A stretch of DNA of 64,000 nucleotides, from the NCBI RefSeq assembly GCF_030272615.1, contig NC_081407.1, forward strand, positions 266,671,574 to 266,735,573, written 5' to 3'. Made by a program: the position numbers and the translations under genes. The notes beneath the pieces were generated by a model that saw nothing but the letters and a program-made list of their open reading frames with translations, did not search any database and had not been told where the DNA came from. The stretch comes from Cryptomeria japonica. Lineage: Eukaryota > Streptophyta > Pinopsida > Cupressales > Cupressaceae. Shown one piece after another: positions 22,370 to 35,235 of this stretch (position 1 is its first letter; the number at the start of each line of letters is the position of its first letter).

Positions 22370-23470
22370 GAGAAGGGCATTTTCTCCTCCTACTAATGAT
22401 AGTCCAATAAATACTATCATTTGAAACCCCATTACTATGAGAGACAACAGGTGACTCCTTCATCAAGGAATCAATATCAACCAAAGGGGTGACAATAAGG
22501 TGTCTGGTGAAGAGACAAGAATCAATCATAGGAGAAGATTGAAGCTAAGAAGAAGCAACTAAAAGATTCTGACACTTAGCAAGAGGATCCTTTTGTGGGA
22601 GAAATCAAGGATGAAGTAGGAGGATCCATAGCAAGAGTAACAAGGGAAGCCAGTGTGGATAGAGTCAAACTAAAATTTGGAGGAATAATAGTAGGAACAT
22701 CGAGGCACAACGAAGCCACCCTTAGAACATGAAAATTGATAGAGTTATGGGCAGAGCCATCATCAGAGGAGGTAGAAACCTAAACTATTAAGTGTTATTC
22801 ATGTGCATCCTTCCACCAAGTAGAAGAACCTTTCATATGAGATAGGGAATAATCTAAAACTAGATGACCAATAGTAAAGCAGTGGTGACAACAAAAAGGG
22901 AGGCCCTCATAATCCACTATTGTGTCCAAGGCCTATCCTAACCATCAGATTCACACCCCATAAAGAGGTTTGAAGATATCAATGTCAACCAAAATGCAAG
23001 TGAAGGTGGAGTGACCCATATGAGAGGTCAAGTCATGAACCTTCAAGAAATTGCCAATTGAGTTGTTAATGGCCTTGTAGAAATACTATTCCCATAATTG
23101 TAGGGGAAGATTCAATAGATGAACCTAAACTAGACACACAAAAAGTAGTTTGGTGAGGAGATTGAAGGAAGGAGTCATAGGTTTGAGGGAAAGAGAATGC
23201 TCTTCCCAAGCCCAAATTTATCCCAACATCAAATTTATGTCTTCAGATGAAGCAAAAGAAGAAATGAAAAATCATTTCTCATAGGGAAAGAGCTCAATCT
23301 TACTAGACACAATAGGCTTCCAAGAGTCTTGGACACAGTTGTGTAGGTCAAATAGACTAGGCCAGAGAGTGGAGAAATAGCACAAAAAACCATGCCTCGG
23401 GTAGAAATACACATTATTAATGACATTCTCTACACGAGCTATGATAGAAGAATATTTAGCAATTTATTTT
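22370..23470 (-). pseudogene. LINE ORF1 (DUF4283-type nucleic-acid-binding protein)
   Basis: Minus-strand fragments line up with plant L1 ORF1. NVINNVYFYPRHGFLCYF is followed, after frame changes, by a TPSFNLLTKLLFVCLV segment and HLLNLPLQLWE, which corresponds to the vRLPNLPLhfW motif typical of DUF4283. Then comes AINNSIGNFLK. A zinc knuckle follows as CHHCFTIGHLVLDY, with the last Cys replaced. A Ser/Pro-rich tail ends near the Copia-1 insertion point. The strand is opposite to the LINE at 1-5812, so this is a different insertion. ORF1 proteins coat LINE RNA; this copy has many stops. Confidence 0.75.
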
Positions 23471-24100
23471 GGATGGGGCCTCAATCTCTATTGCAGTGTG
23501 GTTCCAAAAGGTGGCTTATATGACCAGGGCATTTGACCTATACAAAAGAATAGTGGGGTGGTTGGTGCTATCTAATTTCATGATTTCAATATTCCTTCTC
23601 TTCAAGGTGTTGTTAACCCTTTTATTCCTCAAGATGTGGATTCTTCTCTTCTTGTTGCTCTTGGTTGTAATGTTGTCGATCCTAATGATATTTTTCCTCA
23701 TGATGTGGAGGATTTCCCATGTTGAAGTTTCTAGTGTTGATTCCTTTGTACTTATCAATGATGTAGTTCCTAGTGCTTTACATGGTATGGGTATATTTAT
23801 TGATCCTATTTTAGTTGATGGTAAAGAAAAAGGTGGTGTTTTTATTGATTCTAGGCATGTTGGTGTCCAAGTCTTTTCTAGTACTTATGCTAGTGTATGT
23901 GGTGATGCTTATACCTAGGGTTCTATTTAGCTTGATTTCACGCTGCTCTTAACATAGTATCTCTTGGTTTTATTAATTTAGTGGGCCAAAGATTATATAT
24001 TTATTCTATTTAGAAGTGTTAGTTTGGGTATGTTTATTATGACAAGTCCAATGGTTCTTTTGGAGGAAGAAATTCAACACTCTCAAGGTGATGATATATT
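23471..24100 (+). other. Weak plus-strand coding remnant, unidentified
   Basis: Across two frames the plus strand reads LQGVVNPFIPQDVDSSLLVA and ALGCNVVDPNDIFPHDVED (about 23600-23715), then SVDSFVLINDVVPSALHGMG and DPILVDGKEKGGVFIDSRHV (to 23918). This looks like a decayed protein with Val/Asp/Pro-rich text. I cannot name it. It may be a third LINE ORF1 tail. Confidence 0.3.
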
Positions 24101-25259
24101 AGAGGAGAAAATAAACCTACTCCACCTCACTAAACTGGTGCTTTGGTGAGCCAAGAGATATAGACTACTTAACTACCCAAACCTAAGACAGATTTTACTA
24201 GATAGAAGGTGTTCTAGACATGATAAGATAGGTCACAGAGAATCTCTAGTGGTCTCTACACAATCTCTGCCCAAGGACACATGTGCGGGCCAAAGATGAC
24301 AACATGGCGCACTAATGTCTCATATAGATAGAACATAGAGACACGAGAAAAAGGTACAAAGTGACACGTAGATATTACAAACAAACATTTAAGCTAAATA
24401 AAAGAATAACAAAGAGTACAAGTGAGTATATGTTGAATATAAACTAGGAGAAAATATGAAAGATGTCTTACAACTAGTCCAAGATAGAAGCCTCATGCTA
24501 GCTCCTAAGATCACTTCAAAAACCTTCACACACAATAGAGAGAAAATTTTGGGGTTGTGTACAGAGGTATACCACAGTCAGAACACCATTTCAGTTTTAT
24601 CACCTCCATAGAAAACCAAGATTATAGATAATGAACAGATAGGAAGTGATATGTAACAATACAAAACAAAATGATATGCTATTATAAATACAATGATTTT
24701 TTATGGAAACAAGGAGAAAACAACTCCACTTCAACACCCGAAGAACAAGATCTTGACAAAGTGAAGGTAAGCACTAAGAGTCCTCCTACGCATGGTTGCT
24801 AAGATAACAATAATCTTAATGGCATGTAACAATGGTGTAATGCAAGAAGAATGATCAAGAAGTTATAGAAAGTCTCAAAGTGTCCAAGAGAGAGTTGAAT
24901 CCATTGTTAGAGAGCCAAAAAACAATCTCTAAAGGGAAGATAAACAAACTAGGGTTGAATTTGACATTGGTGGGTGCACATAGAGGCATTATGAACCATA
25001 TCAATTGCAAGTGTATTGCTCAAATGGTCACCTTCAATCTACAGATTTGTGGGGCACTAGCGCCCCACATGGATATCTCTATGGCGCGCTAGTGTCCATG
25101 ATTCAATATTCAATGAAGTCAGTAAAAATACAAGGTAAAAGATAACTAGGAAATCCATGCGAGCAAAAATGACAAAAGGTGAATATTTTCTCCAATCAAT
25201 GTAAAGCGAAGGCATTTGTGTAGCATGGAATTGCATAGGCTGCAATTTATGATGTTACA
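24101..25259 (-). repeat. Candidate 3' LTR, outer end undefined
   Basis: On the minus strand a purine tract is followed at 25259 by TGTAACATCATAAATTGC, the form of an LTR start. The segment is non-coding and contains a short inverted word pair, GGGGCACTAGCGCCCC-like, near 25050-25070. No matching partner LTR was found, and the other end near 24100 is a guess. Confidence 0.4.
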
Positions 25260-25274
25260 TTTTATCCCCACTTT
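25260..25274 (-). promoter_or_regulatory. Polypurine tract of the 24.1-31.5 kb element
   Basis: The minus strand reads AAAGTGGGGATAAAA directly before TGTAAC. The layout matches AAAGAGGGGCAAAA-TGTAGAC at the Tat element 3' LTR. Confidence 0.6.
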
Positions 25275-26654
25275 AGTTAGCATATCATTGTTACGAGATG
25301 CAAAACTAAAGTAGAGATAAGGTTAAAATGATTTTACAAAGATATGGAGGGAAAGTTGAGTCCTCAAACCAAATTTGCCCCCAAAAAAGTGCCTGGGACC
25401 TGTTGACAGGTGTTTTGACACACTCACCAACAGTCAAGTAGTTTATGTGACCACTCACCACCTCTCTTGAAAAGCAATAAGTTTTGGGAAACTAACTACT
25501 CCAAGGTCTCTATAGTCAGTTCTCAACAATGATGGGCAACTCAATGGTTGATGCGGTTGTACCTGTTAAGGGGCCTGTTGGTTAAACGAATCCCAATAAC
25601 TTCCAATAACTTCACTTTTTTTTGTATTTTATGATTTAAAACTCTTTTGAAATAAACTGCAAAGGATAGATCAAGGAAACAATAAAATAACAATGAAACT
25701 AATGCAACCACAACTTAATGAACTACAATTAGTACCCTGCAATCCAAAAATCATCAATATTATTTAAACCAGCATTCAATAACGGACCTCCAATAAACTT
25801 GCAAAGTCAGCAGCCTCACAAATTCATGGCAAGAATATCACCACAATATCATCTATCCCAGTAATTCTCATACACCACTTACGTGCACAATATGATTCAT
25901 AAAGCAATAAACATAAGACCAAAACAAGTTGTTGATTTCAAACAATAGACATTACTAGACTGCAAAGAACAAATTAATAGCACATACGCATAGATCAAGT
26001 AATATATAAGCTTCTTCTTGTATTAACTTTAAATAATATATCACAAAAATATTCTAATTCATAACAATCTGCATAAAATAATCTAAAATCTCTAAGTGGG
26101 CCTCAAATCATCAATTTGTGGACCCTTACAAATGAATCAAACTCTCCAATTTATAGAGTTTCTTGTCCTACTTTCTAGGAAATAAATCTATCTAAATTAG
26201 GAACTAAAAATAAAGGAGTCGTAGTTGACATGCAAGTCTCTGCCTTAGACTCCAGTTAACTATTACGAAACTGGGACTGGGAGAGCACTATGAAAATGAT
26301 GTTGCATGAGCTAACATTTCATAATCATTCAAAACCCATTCCATAATCCATGTACATGCTGAAGCAACAGTCAAAGTCTCAGCTCTGGTCTCATGCAAAA
26401 TTCCAACAAAAATATGATGCTATCATTAGCAACTGCCTTTTTATTCTTTACTTCTTTTTATAGCTCTTATAATTGCTAATGATGCATGCAACCACTTCTG
26501 TGGGAGGGTCAGCAACATGTTCAATTCTAAACTTGTACTTCTTCAAAATCTCCCCCGCATTCTTTCTTCTACCTTCCTACTTTTCTATTATCCCTATGGC
26601 CTATTGACATTAAGTTATCAAATATGTATACATGTCCATTAATGCAACATTAAA
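25275..26654. other. 1.4 kb without a recognised gene
   Basis: AT-rich DNA between the stop of the unusual ORF (26655) and the polypurine tract. It is probably the 3' untranslated part of the same minus-strand element. It may contain an unrecognised older insertion from about 25600, where composition changes. No domain or repeat is clear. Confidence 0.4.
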
Positions 26655-29600
26655 CTAAGCAGGAGTTGCAAAATAATGTGCCTCATATGCATCCCATTGA
26701 TGGAGTATATTGTCTTCCACCATATATCCAACATTGGTTATACCAAGCCCAAAAACTCCTAACAAATGCTCTATAAACTTCTCATACTTCTTTACTACAC
26801 CAAGAAGAGGAAACCAAATACCTGTTATATCCTTCCCATACTGCTGAAGAATTTCAATCTTCAACTCTAAAATGTATATGTAGGATTGCAAATTTTTACA
26901 ACTATCTCCGCCTAAGAGGTCTTCTCTCATTATAACCCCTTCCCCAAGATCCAAAACTTTATTCAAAACTTGAAACTGTTTTCCAAAAATGTTGAGCTTC
27001 TGCTCCCATTGCTAAGAACAGGAAGCTAACGCTCCTCCAACCTGCATGGCCTTTTCATATTCTCTCATGGTGTTTTGCAAAAATAATCTAATTTTAGAGG
27101 CATTTGTTTGTGCCCATGCCTTTGTTGTAGTTTCCACCTATCTTACTTCAACCAGTGCTTTTATATCTCCTTCTGGGAGTGATGAGGTTGAAGGTAGGTT
27201 GTCATCTATATGTGTATCTAGGGGACTACCCATCTCTACCAATAGCTGCTTATATTGTTCCAGTTGTGCCTTGACCTCTAAGTGGGAGATGTGCTCCTTT
27301 TCTATTCGGCCCCTTATGACACTAGTAGCAAGTTCCAATGTATCTAGCTCTCCTCACTTGGTCTGTTTACCCAATTTGACCTATGACACTTGGTATTTTG
27401 GGGAGTCTTGACCTTCAGCTTGTGTTGGAGCTGCTACATCAGCAATCACTTCACCAGATTCTATCCTTGACAAATGATGCACTATCTTTGCCTTCTTTGT
27501 TTTCCATGATTCTTCAGTGATAGCCTGTTGTAGTGTAACCTTTGGTAGAACTACTTTCTCCTTCTTCTCGAAGGTGAATTTTAGCCATTGTGGCACATCC
27601 TTATCCTTTTCACCTTCATGTGGCACGATGTTGACAGTTATCATGTGTACCTTTGACTACTCTTCTGCTTCGTCTTTCTCCTCTTCTTCTTGCTCCCAGA
27701 TTTGAATATCTCGAGTTGGTGTACCTGGTTGAATTTGGGTGATTCGTAGAGTGGCATCAATATTTAACTGTTGTTACTTATGTAGCTCTCCTAACCTATC
27801 ACTTGCCTCTTCTTTAAACTCCCTATCACCTTTATCTATTTTCTCCATCCTTCCTCCAGCAGCTATTTCTTTTAGTAAAGCTTCTTGGTCTTTTGGAGTT
27901 AAGACCAATCTTTCATCTTCCTCATCCTCAGGCTTACTCAATTCTTCTTATTTCCCAACTGGCAGCTTCCCTGGCAAATCTTGCTTATCGATGTCCATGG
28001 GATCCCCTGGTGCCTGCTTCTCAAACCTGGAAGACTTTTTTTCTTTCTTCTTAGCCTTGTTCTGCACTAGTTGCACCACTGGTTGCTCTTCCTCCTGGTC
28101 AGAATCTAACTCAATGTTGTGAATGATTACCTTTTCTATAGTGGGAGTCAATATTGTGGTTACTGGAGGTAATGTTGTTGATGTTGTTACACAAATACTA
28201 GGTGGTATTGGCAGAGGGGTTGTAGTGGTTGACATCAAAATTGGAGCCTGTGTGGTTGTTGTTGGCAGGGGATGAGTAGATGCACTTGTCATGTTAGGAG
28301 GAGGTTGTGTACTTTCATCAGATTTCCCTTGTTCATCTTTCTCCTGAGTGCCCTCTCCTAGAATTTGCCCAATTGTTGTCCTAATGAGATGTACCTCTGC
28401 TAATAGCACAGCTCCTAACCCTTCTCTTACTCCGAAATCGGCAGCCTTCTTCAAAATTTTGGCCTTCCTCATTAGCTCCTCAATACTGTAATGTCACAAA
28501 AATGTAATGGTGGATGAAAAATGTGTGAATGAGAGATCAAGAGGAAAACTACCCTTTCCCTCCAAGGAGAGATGAGAGTTTCACTATGGATTTCCCTTCA
28601 AACACTTTTCACCTATTGCATTGGAAGAGGAGAGGAAAATTAACTAGATTCAACCTCCAAAGAAGAAGATGGAATTCTGAATGAAATGGGAATGATAAGT
28701 TGATCCCCTCTTCCTATTTGAAATGGAAAGGAATTGATTGAATTATGTAGTGCAAAAGTGACAAAGAACTGATTATAACTTGAGATCGGAGTATGGGATG
28801 AAGATGTGCACCTGGATCTAGTAGTAATATGTCGAGACGAAGTCACCCTGCGAATTTGAGGAAAAGTTGCCCGAACCGTGGCAGGAATGTACACGTTCCT
28901 CCGAAAAATCTGCGAAACGAAAAGAGTTTTTCCACCTCTACAAATGGAGTCTGAATCTGAAAGTACAGCTATGTACCTGCAACCTACTCACAAAAAAGAG
29001 AGGAAAATGGGTTGGGATTGGGGGTTTGCCTTTAGGTCAAACCCCAGTTTTGGAATTAACCAAGTAATGAAAGAAAGTACTTGCAAGTAAATGTAAATGA
29101 AAGATTGTAATGTAAATCACCTCAAGGGAGGTTGTGAAAGCAATGTTGATAGAAATGCTTGTGTGGAATTGAATGTTGGAATCAATCTCCTCTTCAATGA
29201 TTGAATCCTTGACTTGAATGCAATACCTATCCTTGAAGGGAGACTTGAGATGCTCAATGCTTGAAAGGGATGCTTGAATGCTCTTGAACACTTGATCACA
29301 TGTAAACTTCTCACTCATCCAACTTGTCCAACTTGTGCAAATGAGAGGGTAAATGCAACTTAAATAATTGTCAATTAGGATAAATGAAACTGATTTGTGT
29401 CACAAGCCGACATCGGGTAAGTTTTCCCGCTCACTACACAAACTACAATGCAAGCTCAGGAAAAGGTCCTGCCCTGAAATAGGGTAGGGACAAGGATGCC
29501 ACGCCCCTATCCTGGGAGGACAAGGGTTTCATGCCCTTTTCCTACCCCTTTCTCCAAGGAATAGTATAGATAGGGTGGTGTGGGGGACAAGGGAGAAGCA

Positions 29601-31472
29601 GATTTTGAGGGTTGAGCAGTCTCCGGTCTCTGATCAAGCTAGGGGATTCGATTTTACATGTGTGAGGACCCTAATCCGATCGAAAATTGCTAGGGTCACA
29701 TTTTTATGACACTACAAGTACTTTCTTCAGGTTGGGTAGCCTCTTCTAGGTCCATGGACGTATTCTTTCTGGAGCTAGACCTTGTCCTGTGGGCATACTC
29801 TTCATGAGCCCTTGACTAAGGAACACCAGAGGTTGATTCCTTTTGCTTCCCTTTTGAGGTGCTTGGTCTAACCCTCAAACTCAACCACTATCTAGTCCTC
29901 TCTATAACATTTTGGGTTATGGAATCTATGTCTACCTCCTCCTATCGTGACCATCTTATTGGAGAGAGAGGCTTCTTATCAATTTCCTACTCTTTATATG
30001 TTGGATCTAGTAATTCGTCATTGTCCCTCAATTATTTAGGGAGATTAGTTTCTATTCAAAATTTCTTATTTGTGGCACTAAGAGTCTAGAATAATTTTTC
30101 TCTCTAACTTCAAAACTATCTTGGAGGTTAGCCCAAAAATCCTCCAACCTTGGCCTATACCCCTCATATGCCTTCGGTATTATTTGCTTCATTTTTCCAT
30201 ATGGGTCATAGTACTCTCGAGCATAATTGAATTCTTTTAAGTTTAAATCTTGAAGTTCCTGCTCCACCGTCTTGGCCACCTAAATCTTGGAATGGGAAAA
30301 GTAACCAATAGAAACTAAAAAATCCACACCTACCTTATGTTCTGAAGTCAATAGTAATTGTAACCCCAACATCTACCTAACATATTCCAGGAGTATTATT
30401 CACTCATTGCAGTATCTGGGTAATAGCATAGGGTTCCCTGTGAATCCAATGACCCTGATATATGTGGAATGTTGGTTCTGAATGAACCAACATGCCAATT
30501 CCCCAATTATGGCCATTTCTTGCAGGCTTATCTTGTAGCCTGTATCACCTATGAGTTTGATTATAATAGGGAAAAGGAAGGCATCGTTTATTCTTTTGAA
30601 ATGAGTCTTTGCATCGCCCAGAGGGAGCTAAGTGTAATACTCCCACACCTTCTTGTGTCCTTCCTCATCACCAAGCTGGCCATCTATTTGTAGCCCTGGA
30701 AATTTACCTTCTCGGGCAGCTACCCAGATAACATATGAGGTAAAGAAGAATTTCTTGGTTCTGTGTCCATTAATTAGATTCTTATGTATATTATCTGATA
30801 GGATTTGAGCCCAATCAAAACATTTTTTCCCTATCTGAATAGTAGTCATAAAATGAAACATCCAAGGATGGAAGTGTCGGCAACGGCAATCAGGTTTGCC
30901 AAAGGCCTTGCTCAGCATGATAATTAGATCCCATTCTCCCTGAAATCAGCCCTTGGAATATATGTGGCCTTTAGCCCTATCTTCCTCTCTTCCTCTAACC
31001 AATTCTCATTCATATGCCTTTTTCTAGAAGCAATATCCCTATCCCATACTTCGGCGGCTTCTTCCTCTTTGGTCTGGAGAACTTCATCCCTTGTAGGCAT
31101 ACCAAACACAAATCCCAGCATATCAGTAGATAGATCAATCATTGTCCTTCCTTGGGCATTGGTGCATTTTCTTGTGTTCGCATTGCAAAACTGTGCTTTG
31201 ATCATCATGAACTTCGGGGCTTGAACAGATTGGGGGAAAATAGTTGCTTCTACCAGCCCTGACCTCTTGATTCTCGTATAAGGATCCTCTAGCCTTGGTT
31301 TATCCAATTGAGTTCTAATATCCTCCAACTCCACATGTCCCACTTCTGTGTCAGTTACCCATCTAATTTGATCATCCAATTTTGAAACATAAACCTGCCC
31401 TTGGTAGTGGTACTTCATGGTTATGGGGAGTTTGTCTAGTTCCTTGCCTCTCTTACTGGAGGTTGGGTCCAT
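26655..31472 (-). pseudogene. Long retroelement-associated ORF, function unknown
   Basis: It starts MDPTSSKRGKELDKLPITMK at 31472. The N-terminal half (31472-30052) is globular: FCNANTRKCTNAQGRTMIDL, DMLGFVFGMPTRDEV, HPWMFHFMTTIQIGKKCFDW, KKFFFTSYVIWVAAREGKFP. A Pro/Thr-rich stretch follows (28180-28330, with repeated TTTT-PP text), then a Glu-rich segment and a helical C-terminus ending DAYEAHYFATPA. The architecture (globular N-terminal half, low-complexity middle, helical end) parallels the ORF at 8766-11634, but I see no clear sequence identity. A solo LTR at 28487-29716 splits it, and several stops and at least one frameshift occur. No catalytic motif is recognised. Confidence 0.55.
28482..29721 (-). 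mobile_element. Solo LTR inserted in the long ORF
   Basis: The LTR proper spans 28487-29716 (1,230 bp). On the minus strand it runs TGTAGTGTCATAAAAATG...GTGACATTACA. The flanks AATAC (28482-28486) and AGTAC (29717-29721) agree at four of five bases. The coding text of the host ORF stops at one side and resumes at the other. No internal region or partner LTR is present. Confidence 0.75.
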
Positions 31473-31550
31473 CTAATTGCTCTAATCTGCAAGAAGGAAT
31501 CACAAATTATCCTATCGCATAAAATATATATCAATAATATCGCCCACTTT
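31473..31550 (-). other. Short leader of the long ORF
   Basis: AT-rich minus-strand leader between the motif array and the ATG at 31472. It contains ATATATATTTTATGC. Confidence 0.4.
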
Positions 31551-33025
31551 GAGACTCCAGAATTTTGGGGTTTCAGGGTGGGTAACTCCTTCTATAACAA
31601 CTAACTTCGGAACTCCAGGATTTCGGGGTAGACAAACATGGAACAATAAAGGTCGTAACTCTAGGGTTTTGGGGTTGACCAGTTAACTTGGCTCATTCGA
31701 GACTTCGAGGTTTCGAAGTCCTGGGGTGGTTTAAATGACGACCCAAAAGATGGTTCGAAACTCCAGGATTTCAGGTTGGAAATAGCATGGTCGCAAAGGA
31801 TCAAGAAACTTCAAAACTCCGGGGTTCCGGGGTGGATAAAACAAGATGACTCGAGACTTAGGGGTTTTGAGGTCCGAGTGTAGTTTATTGAGTGCAAAAA
31901 CAAATGTTTCAAAACTCTGGGATTCCAAGGTTATAACAGTGGCCTAAAAGGAAAGAACTTCAGAACTCTGAGGTTATGTGGTTTCAAGGTACCGAGGTTG
32001 GGAGTAATTCATTCATGGGTCAAAAGGTGGTCCATTGCTTCGGGGATCCGAAGTTCCGGGGTAAAAGCACGACCCAAAAAGCTCAACCTTGGGACTCTGG
32101 GGTTCCAGAGTTCCGAGATGAAGAGGACTGTCGAGCCCGAACTCTGGGGTTCCAGGGTTTTGAAAACCTAGGGCACGCGGGAAGATCAAAACATGCAAAA
32201 CGAAAAAAAAAAAAAAAAAAAGAAAAAAAAATCTTAACCCAAAAACTAGAAAATCTAAACATGAAAACACAAGAAGGGATAAAATCCACCAACCTGGTGG
32301 AAGAAAACCCACGAAGAACTTGGCAACACGGAGGAGGGAAGTTAGGAGATCACAGCTGGGAAACTAGAAAACTTGAATGCACAAATGAGCTTTAAAAAGT
32401 TTATTTCTCCTATTTATACCCCCTTGATACTTCATTTATATTGTCTCCTTAAAACATGACCTCGGGAGTCTAGGGTTCCAAATTTCTGAGATGACAATAA
32501 GAAAACCAACAACATACCTCAGAACTCCAAGGTTCCAAACATGCGAGGTCAAAACACAAAAAGGACAAAAACTCACCTCATGACTCCAGGGTTCCAAAAT
32601 TCCAAGGTGAAGAGACAAGACAACTTCGGGAGTCCGAGGTTCTGAAGTTCACAACAAACAAAAAAAACAACTTTGGGACTCGGGGATTCTGGGATTCCAA
32701 AGTTAAAGAACACAACACAATTTCAGGACTCCAGGGTTTTGAAGTGACCAATGACAAAACATGAAGAACTCGAGACTCTGGGATTCTAAGGCTTCAACGA
32801 CACACAAGACAAGGCACGACTTCGAGACTCCAAGATTCTAGGGTTCCGAGGTCGTGACCAATACAAGAAACAAAATCCTACCTCAAAACTCTGGGGTTCC
32901 AGGGTAGAAACCAAAATAGGAAACAAAAGCCTACCTCAGGACTCTGGGGTTCCATGGTTCTGAGGAAGGATTTCAAACCAGGCAAAGAACACCTCAGGAC
33001 TCTGGGCTTCTAGAGTTCCAAGGTG
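31551..33025 (+). repeat. Array of about 23 ACTCTGGGGTTCCAGGGTTCCGAGG motifs
   Basis: A 25-30 bp motif with core GGACTCTGGGGTTCCAGGG and a variable ending near TTCCGAGGT recurs from 31551 to about 32160 (12 copies) and from 32460 to 33025 (11 copies), always on the same strand. Spacing is 41-75 bp, mean about 52, with unrelated AC-rich filler. The gap holds an A-rich run (32203-32230). Many copies end in a second GGGTTCC-like half. The array lies upstream of the minus-strand ORF at 26655-31472, so it could be its leader or promoter region. Confidence 0.8.
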
Positions 33026-33334
33026 TTAAGGCAAAAAACTAAGAAAAACAAAACTACAAAATAGAAAGAAAGGGGACCCATATTTTCAAGATAGGGAAAC
33101 TAATGGGGGTAGGTATGCAGGGCATAACAGAACCTTCATAAGATCTTGCTAGGTTGTTCCACCATAAACATGTTAGCTACACACAAAGATGTCAAATTAA
33201 AAAGCGAAAAATTAGAGAACACAAGGAGATAACTAGATAATCATTAAAAGATATGCATTGGTATTGATAGTAAGTTGTTTAATGTTAGATAGCATACGAT
33301 AGGGTGGCTTGCATCGATCGACAATTGATTAGAT

Positions 33335-33455
33335 AGTAGTTTTTCCCCCAAAAAGGCAAGAGATATCAAGTGGTTTGGCCCCCACAAAGGCAAAAGATAA
33401 AAAGAGATCAAGTGGTTTCATCCCCACAAAGCCAAAAGACAAAAAGAGATCATTG
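33335..33455 (+). repeat. Short tandem repeat, about 50-bp unit
   Basis: Two and a half copies of a unit containing GTGGTTTNNNCCCCACAAAG, CAAAAGA and AAAAAGAGATCA. Confidence 0.75.
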
Positions 33456-34099
33456 GATAGATAACATAAGATGTAAATGCGGATATGCAGAAGTGAAAAG
33501 ATATGAAAGCCCCCCCCTAAATGGTATGCGAAGAATGCATGTCCTTCTAAGGAGAAGAGATGTTGTGTCATGTTAACATAACACGATGTTTTTATGGAAT
33601 GCTACCTTGCAATAGATAACACAGGAGATCTATAATATCAACAAAACATAAAGGCACATGGAGATCCGTTGATTTAGTGTGAGAACCCATAGCAGTGAAA
33701 TGAGATAACATGTATAGTTGTGTATGAGTGTTTCATAATGGTGCCAAACGTTATGGATCATATGAAGAAGGCACATGAAAACAAGGAGAAAATAAAAACC
33801 AGGTTAACATGAAAGAGGGCCTAAATGTGCCCAATGCTTTGCATCTTCCTCGAGATCAAAAAGAAAAAGATGACAGATAGAAGAAGAGTGATTGACAAAT
33901 AGTAGAAGTTTTACAATAGAAAATCCAATGTTTTCAAGCACCTATGGGGCAACTTAGGTCCTCCAGAAGAGCACAACAAATAAAGATAGTCAACCTCTCA
34001 TTTCCAAGTACTAATAGAGTAAATTGGGTCCTTCAAGTGGGAATAAGCGTATAAAGAAAGTATGGGGGAACACAGACAGGAAAACTCTATACTAAAGAT
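33456..34099. other. No gene seen
   Basis: About 640 bp with no recognised coding content on either strand. It is probably decayed interior of the old Tat-like element. Confidence 0.4.
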
Positions 34100-34879
34100 A
34101 GAGAAAAGAAGGCATTGTCCTATGGGTCATCCACCAATAGGTCATTATCCTCCCAATCTAGATCATATGGGGAGGGAGGATGACAATAGCAAGAGTAGCA
34201 TTGGGCACAGCACTAGCAACAAGAGCCAAGGATGAGGAAACTTCCACATTCTCATCCAACACTTCTTGAGAGGCAAGAGTCAACAACCACATGAAGATCA
34301 TAGACAACGTTGGGATCTCCTCCAAAGAATAAAAAAAGTTCCCCTCAAGAGAAGAGGCAAGTGACTTGGCCCAAGGTGGTGAAACAAGAGTTGTACTACT
34401 AACCTCCAAAAGAGGGGTGGAGACAAACTCCAAAGAAGCTGGAACCTCCTCAACAAAATAGACAAAATCCAAAAAAGAAACAGGCATTGAAGTAGACAAA
34501 GAGATTACCAAAGCTAATTTATGATGACAAAACTTTAGATTGGGACCTTGCTCGAGCTTGTGTTTAGGATAGATTGGAGACATGAGCCTCTGGTCAATTG
34601 TGGCAAGTTGCAAGATTTTAGGAAAGCTTTGATGAAGATGTGACTGCAAAGCAAGTGTGTTGAGAAAGGTTGTACTAGGTGCCACCTTTGTTCACAACAT
34701 GTTGAGTGGTTGAGAGAGCAGAGGCACATCACAAAAAGAGGTGATGAGAGGAGATTCCAAGAAAGGATCAATGAAAACCTAGACCTGTTTAGAGTGAGGC
34801 TAGCCAACACTTCCTAGAGTAGGCAAGAGCAAGATAGAAGATGAGGCAAACAATACAAAAATAAGAAAATAGGAGTGGA
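34100..34879 (-). pseudogene. Old Tat-like element: protease-RT linker region, piece 3
   Basis: The minus strand is open from 34685 to 34158 and includes DENVEVSSSLALVASAVPNA. In a neighbouring frame it reads PPYDLDWEDNDLLVDDP, an acidic linker of the kind that precedes RT in Tat-like polyproteins. It is the continuation, across two later insertions, of the gag-protease pieces at 51123-51489 and 59903-61316. The identification rests mainly on this continuity. Confidence 0.45.
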
Positions 34880-34884
34880 AGCGG
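34880..34884. repeat. Target-site duplication of Tat-1, left copy (AGCGG)
   Basis: AGCGG precedes TGTATATGG and matches 51118-51122 exactly. Confidence 0.95.
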
Positions 34885-35235
34885 TGTATATGGTGAAAAT
34901 GGATAACAATAATAACAATATTGAAAGGCTAAATAGATTCAACCACAAAACCCTAGCGTAACAATCAACAAAGATCCACCATAACATATGAAGATTACCT
35001 AAGACAATGCAAATCAAATGAAATCACAAAGATTATACCATCACATGTCCAATAGGGTTTTGATCTCCATTCTTCCTATCTCCATTGATCTTGCTTGATA
35101 TATTTGCTCTCAGATTTTATATGCACAAGAGCTCAACAAAGAATGGAATATGGTTGCAAGTAGGATCGTAGTGTAGTCAATTGCATAAATTGATTCATTA
35201 GGTCATTAGGGTTTGATAATGAAGGAAGCATCTCC

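Noticed and set aside
27046-28122. Plus-strand Ser/Cys/Leu-rich ORFs
   Set aside because: Complement of the Glu/Thr/Pro-rich middle of the minus-strand long ORF.
32203-32230. Poly(A) tail of a processed gene copy
   Set aside because: The A-run lies inside the motif array with no cDNA-like sequence before it and no flanking duplication.
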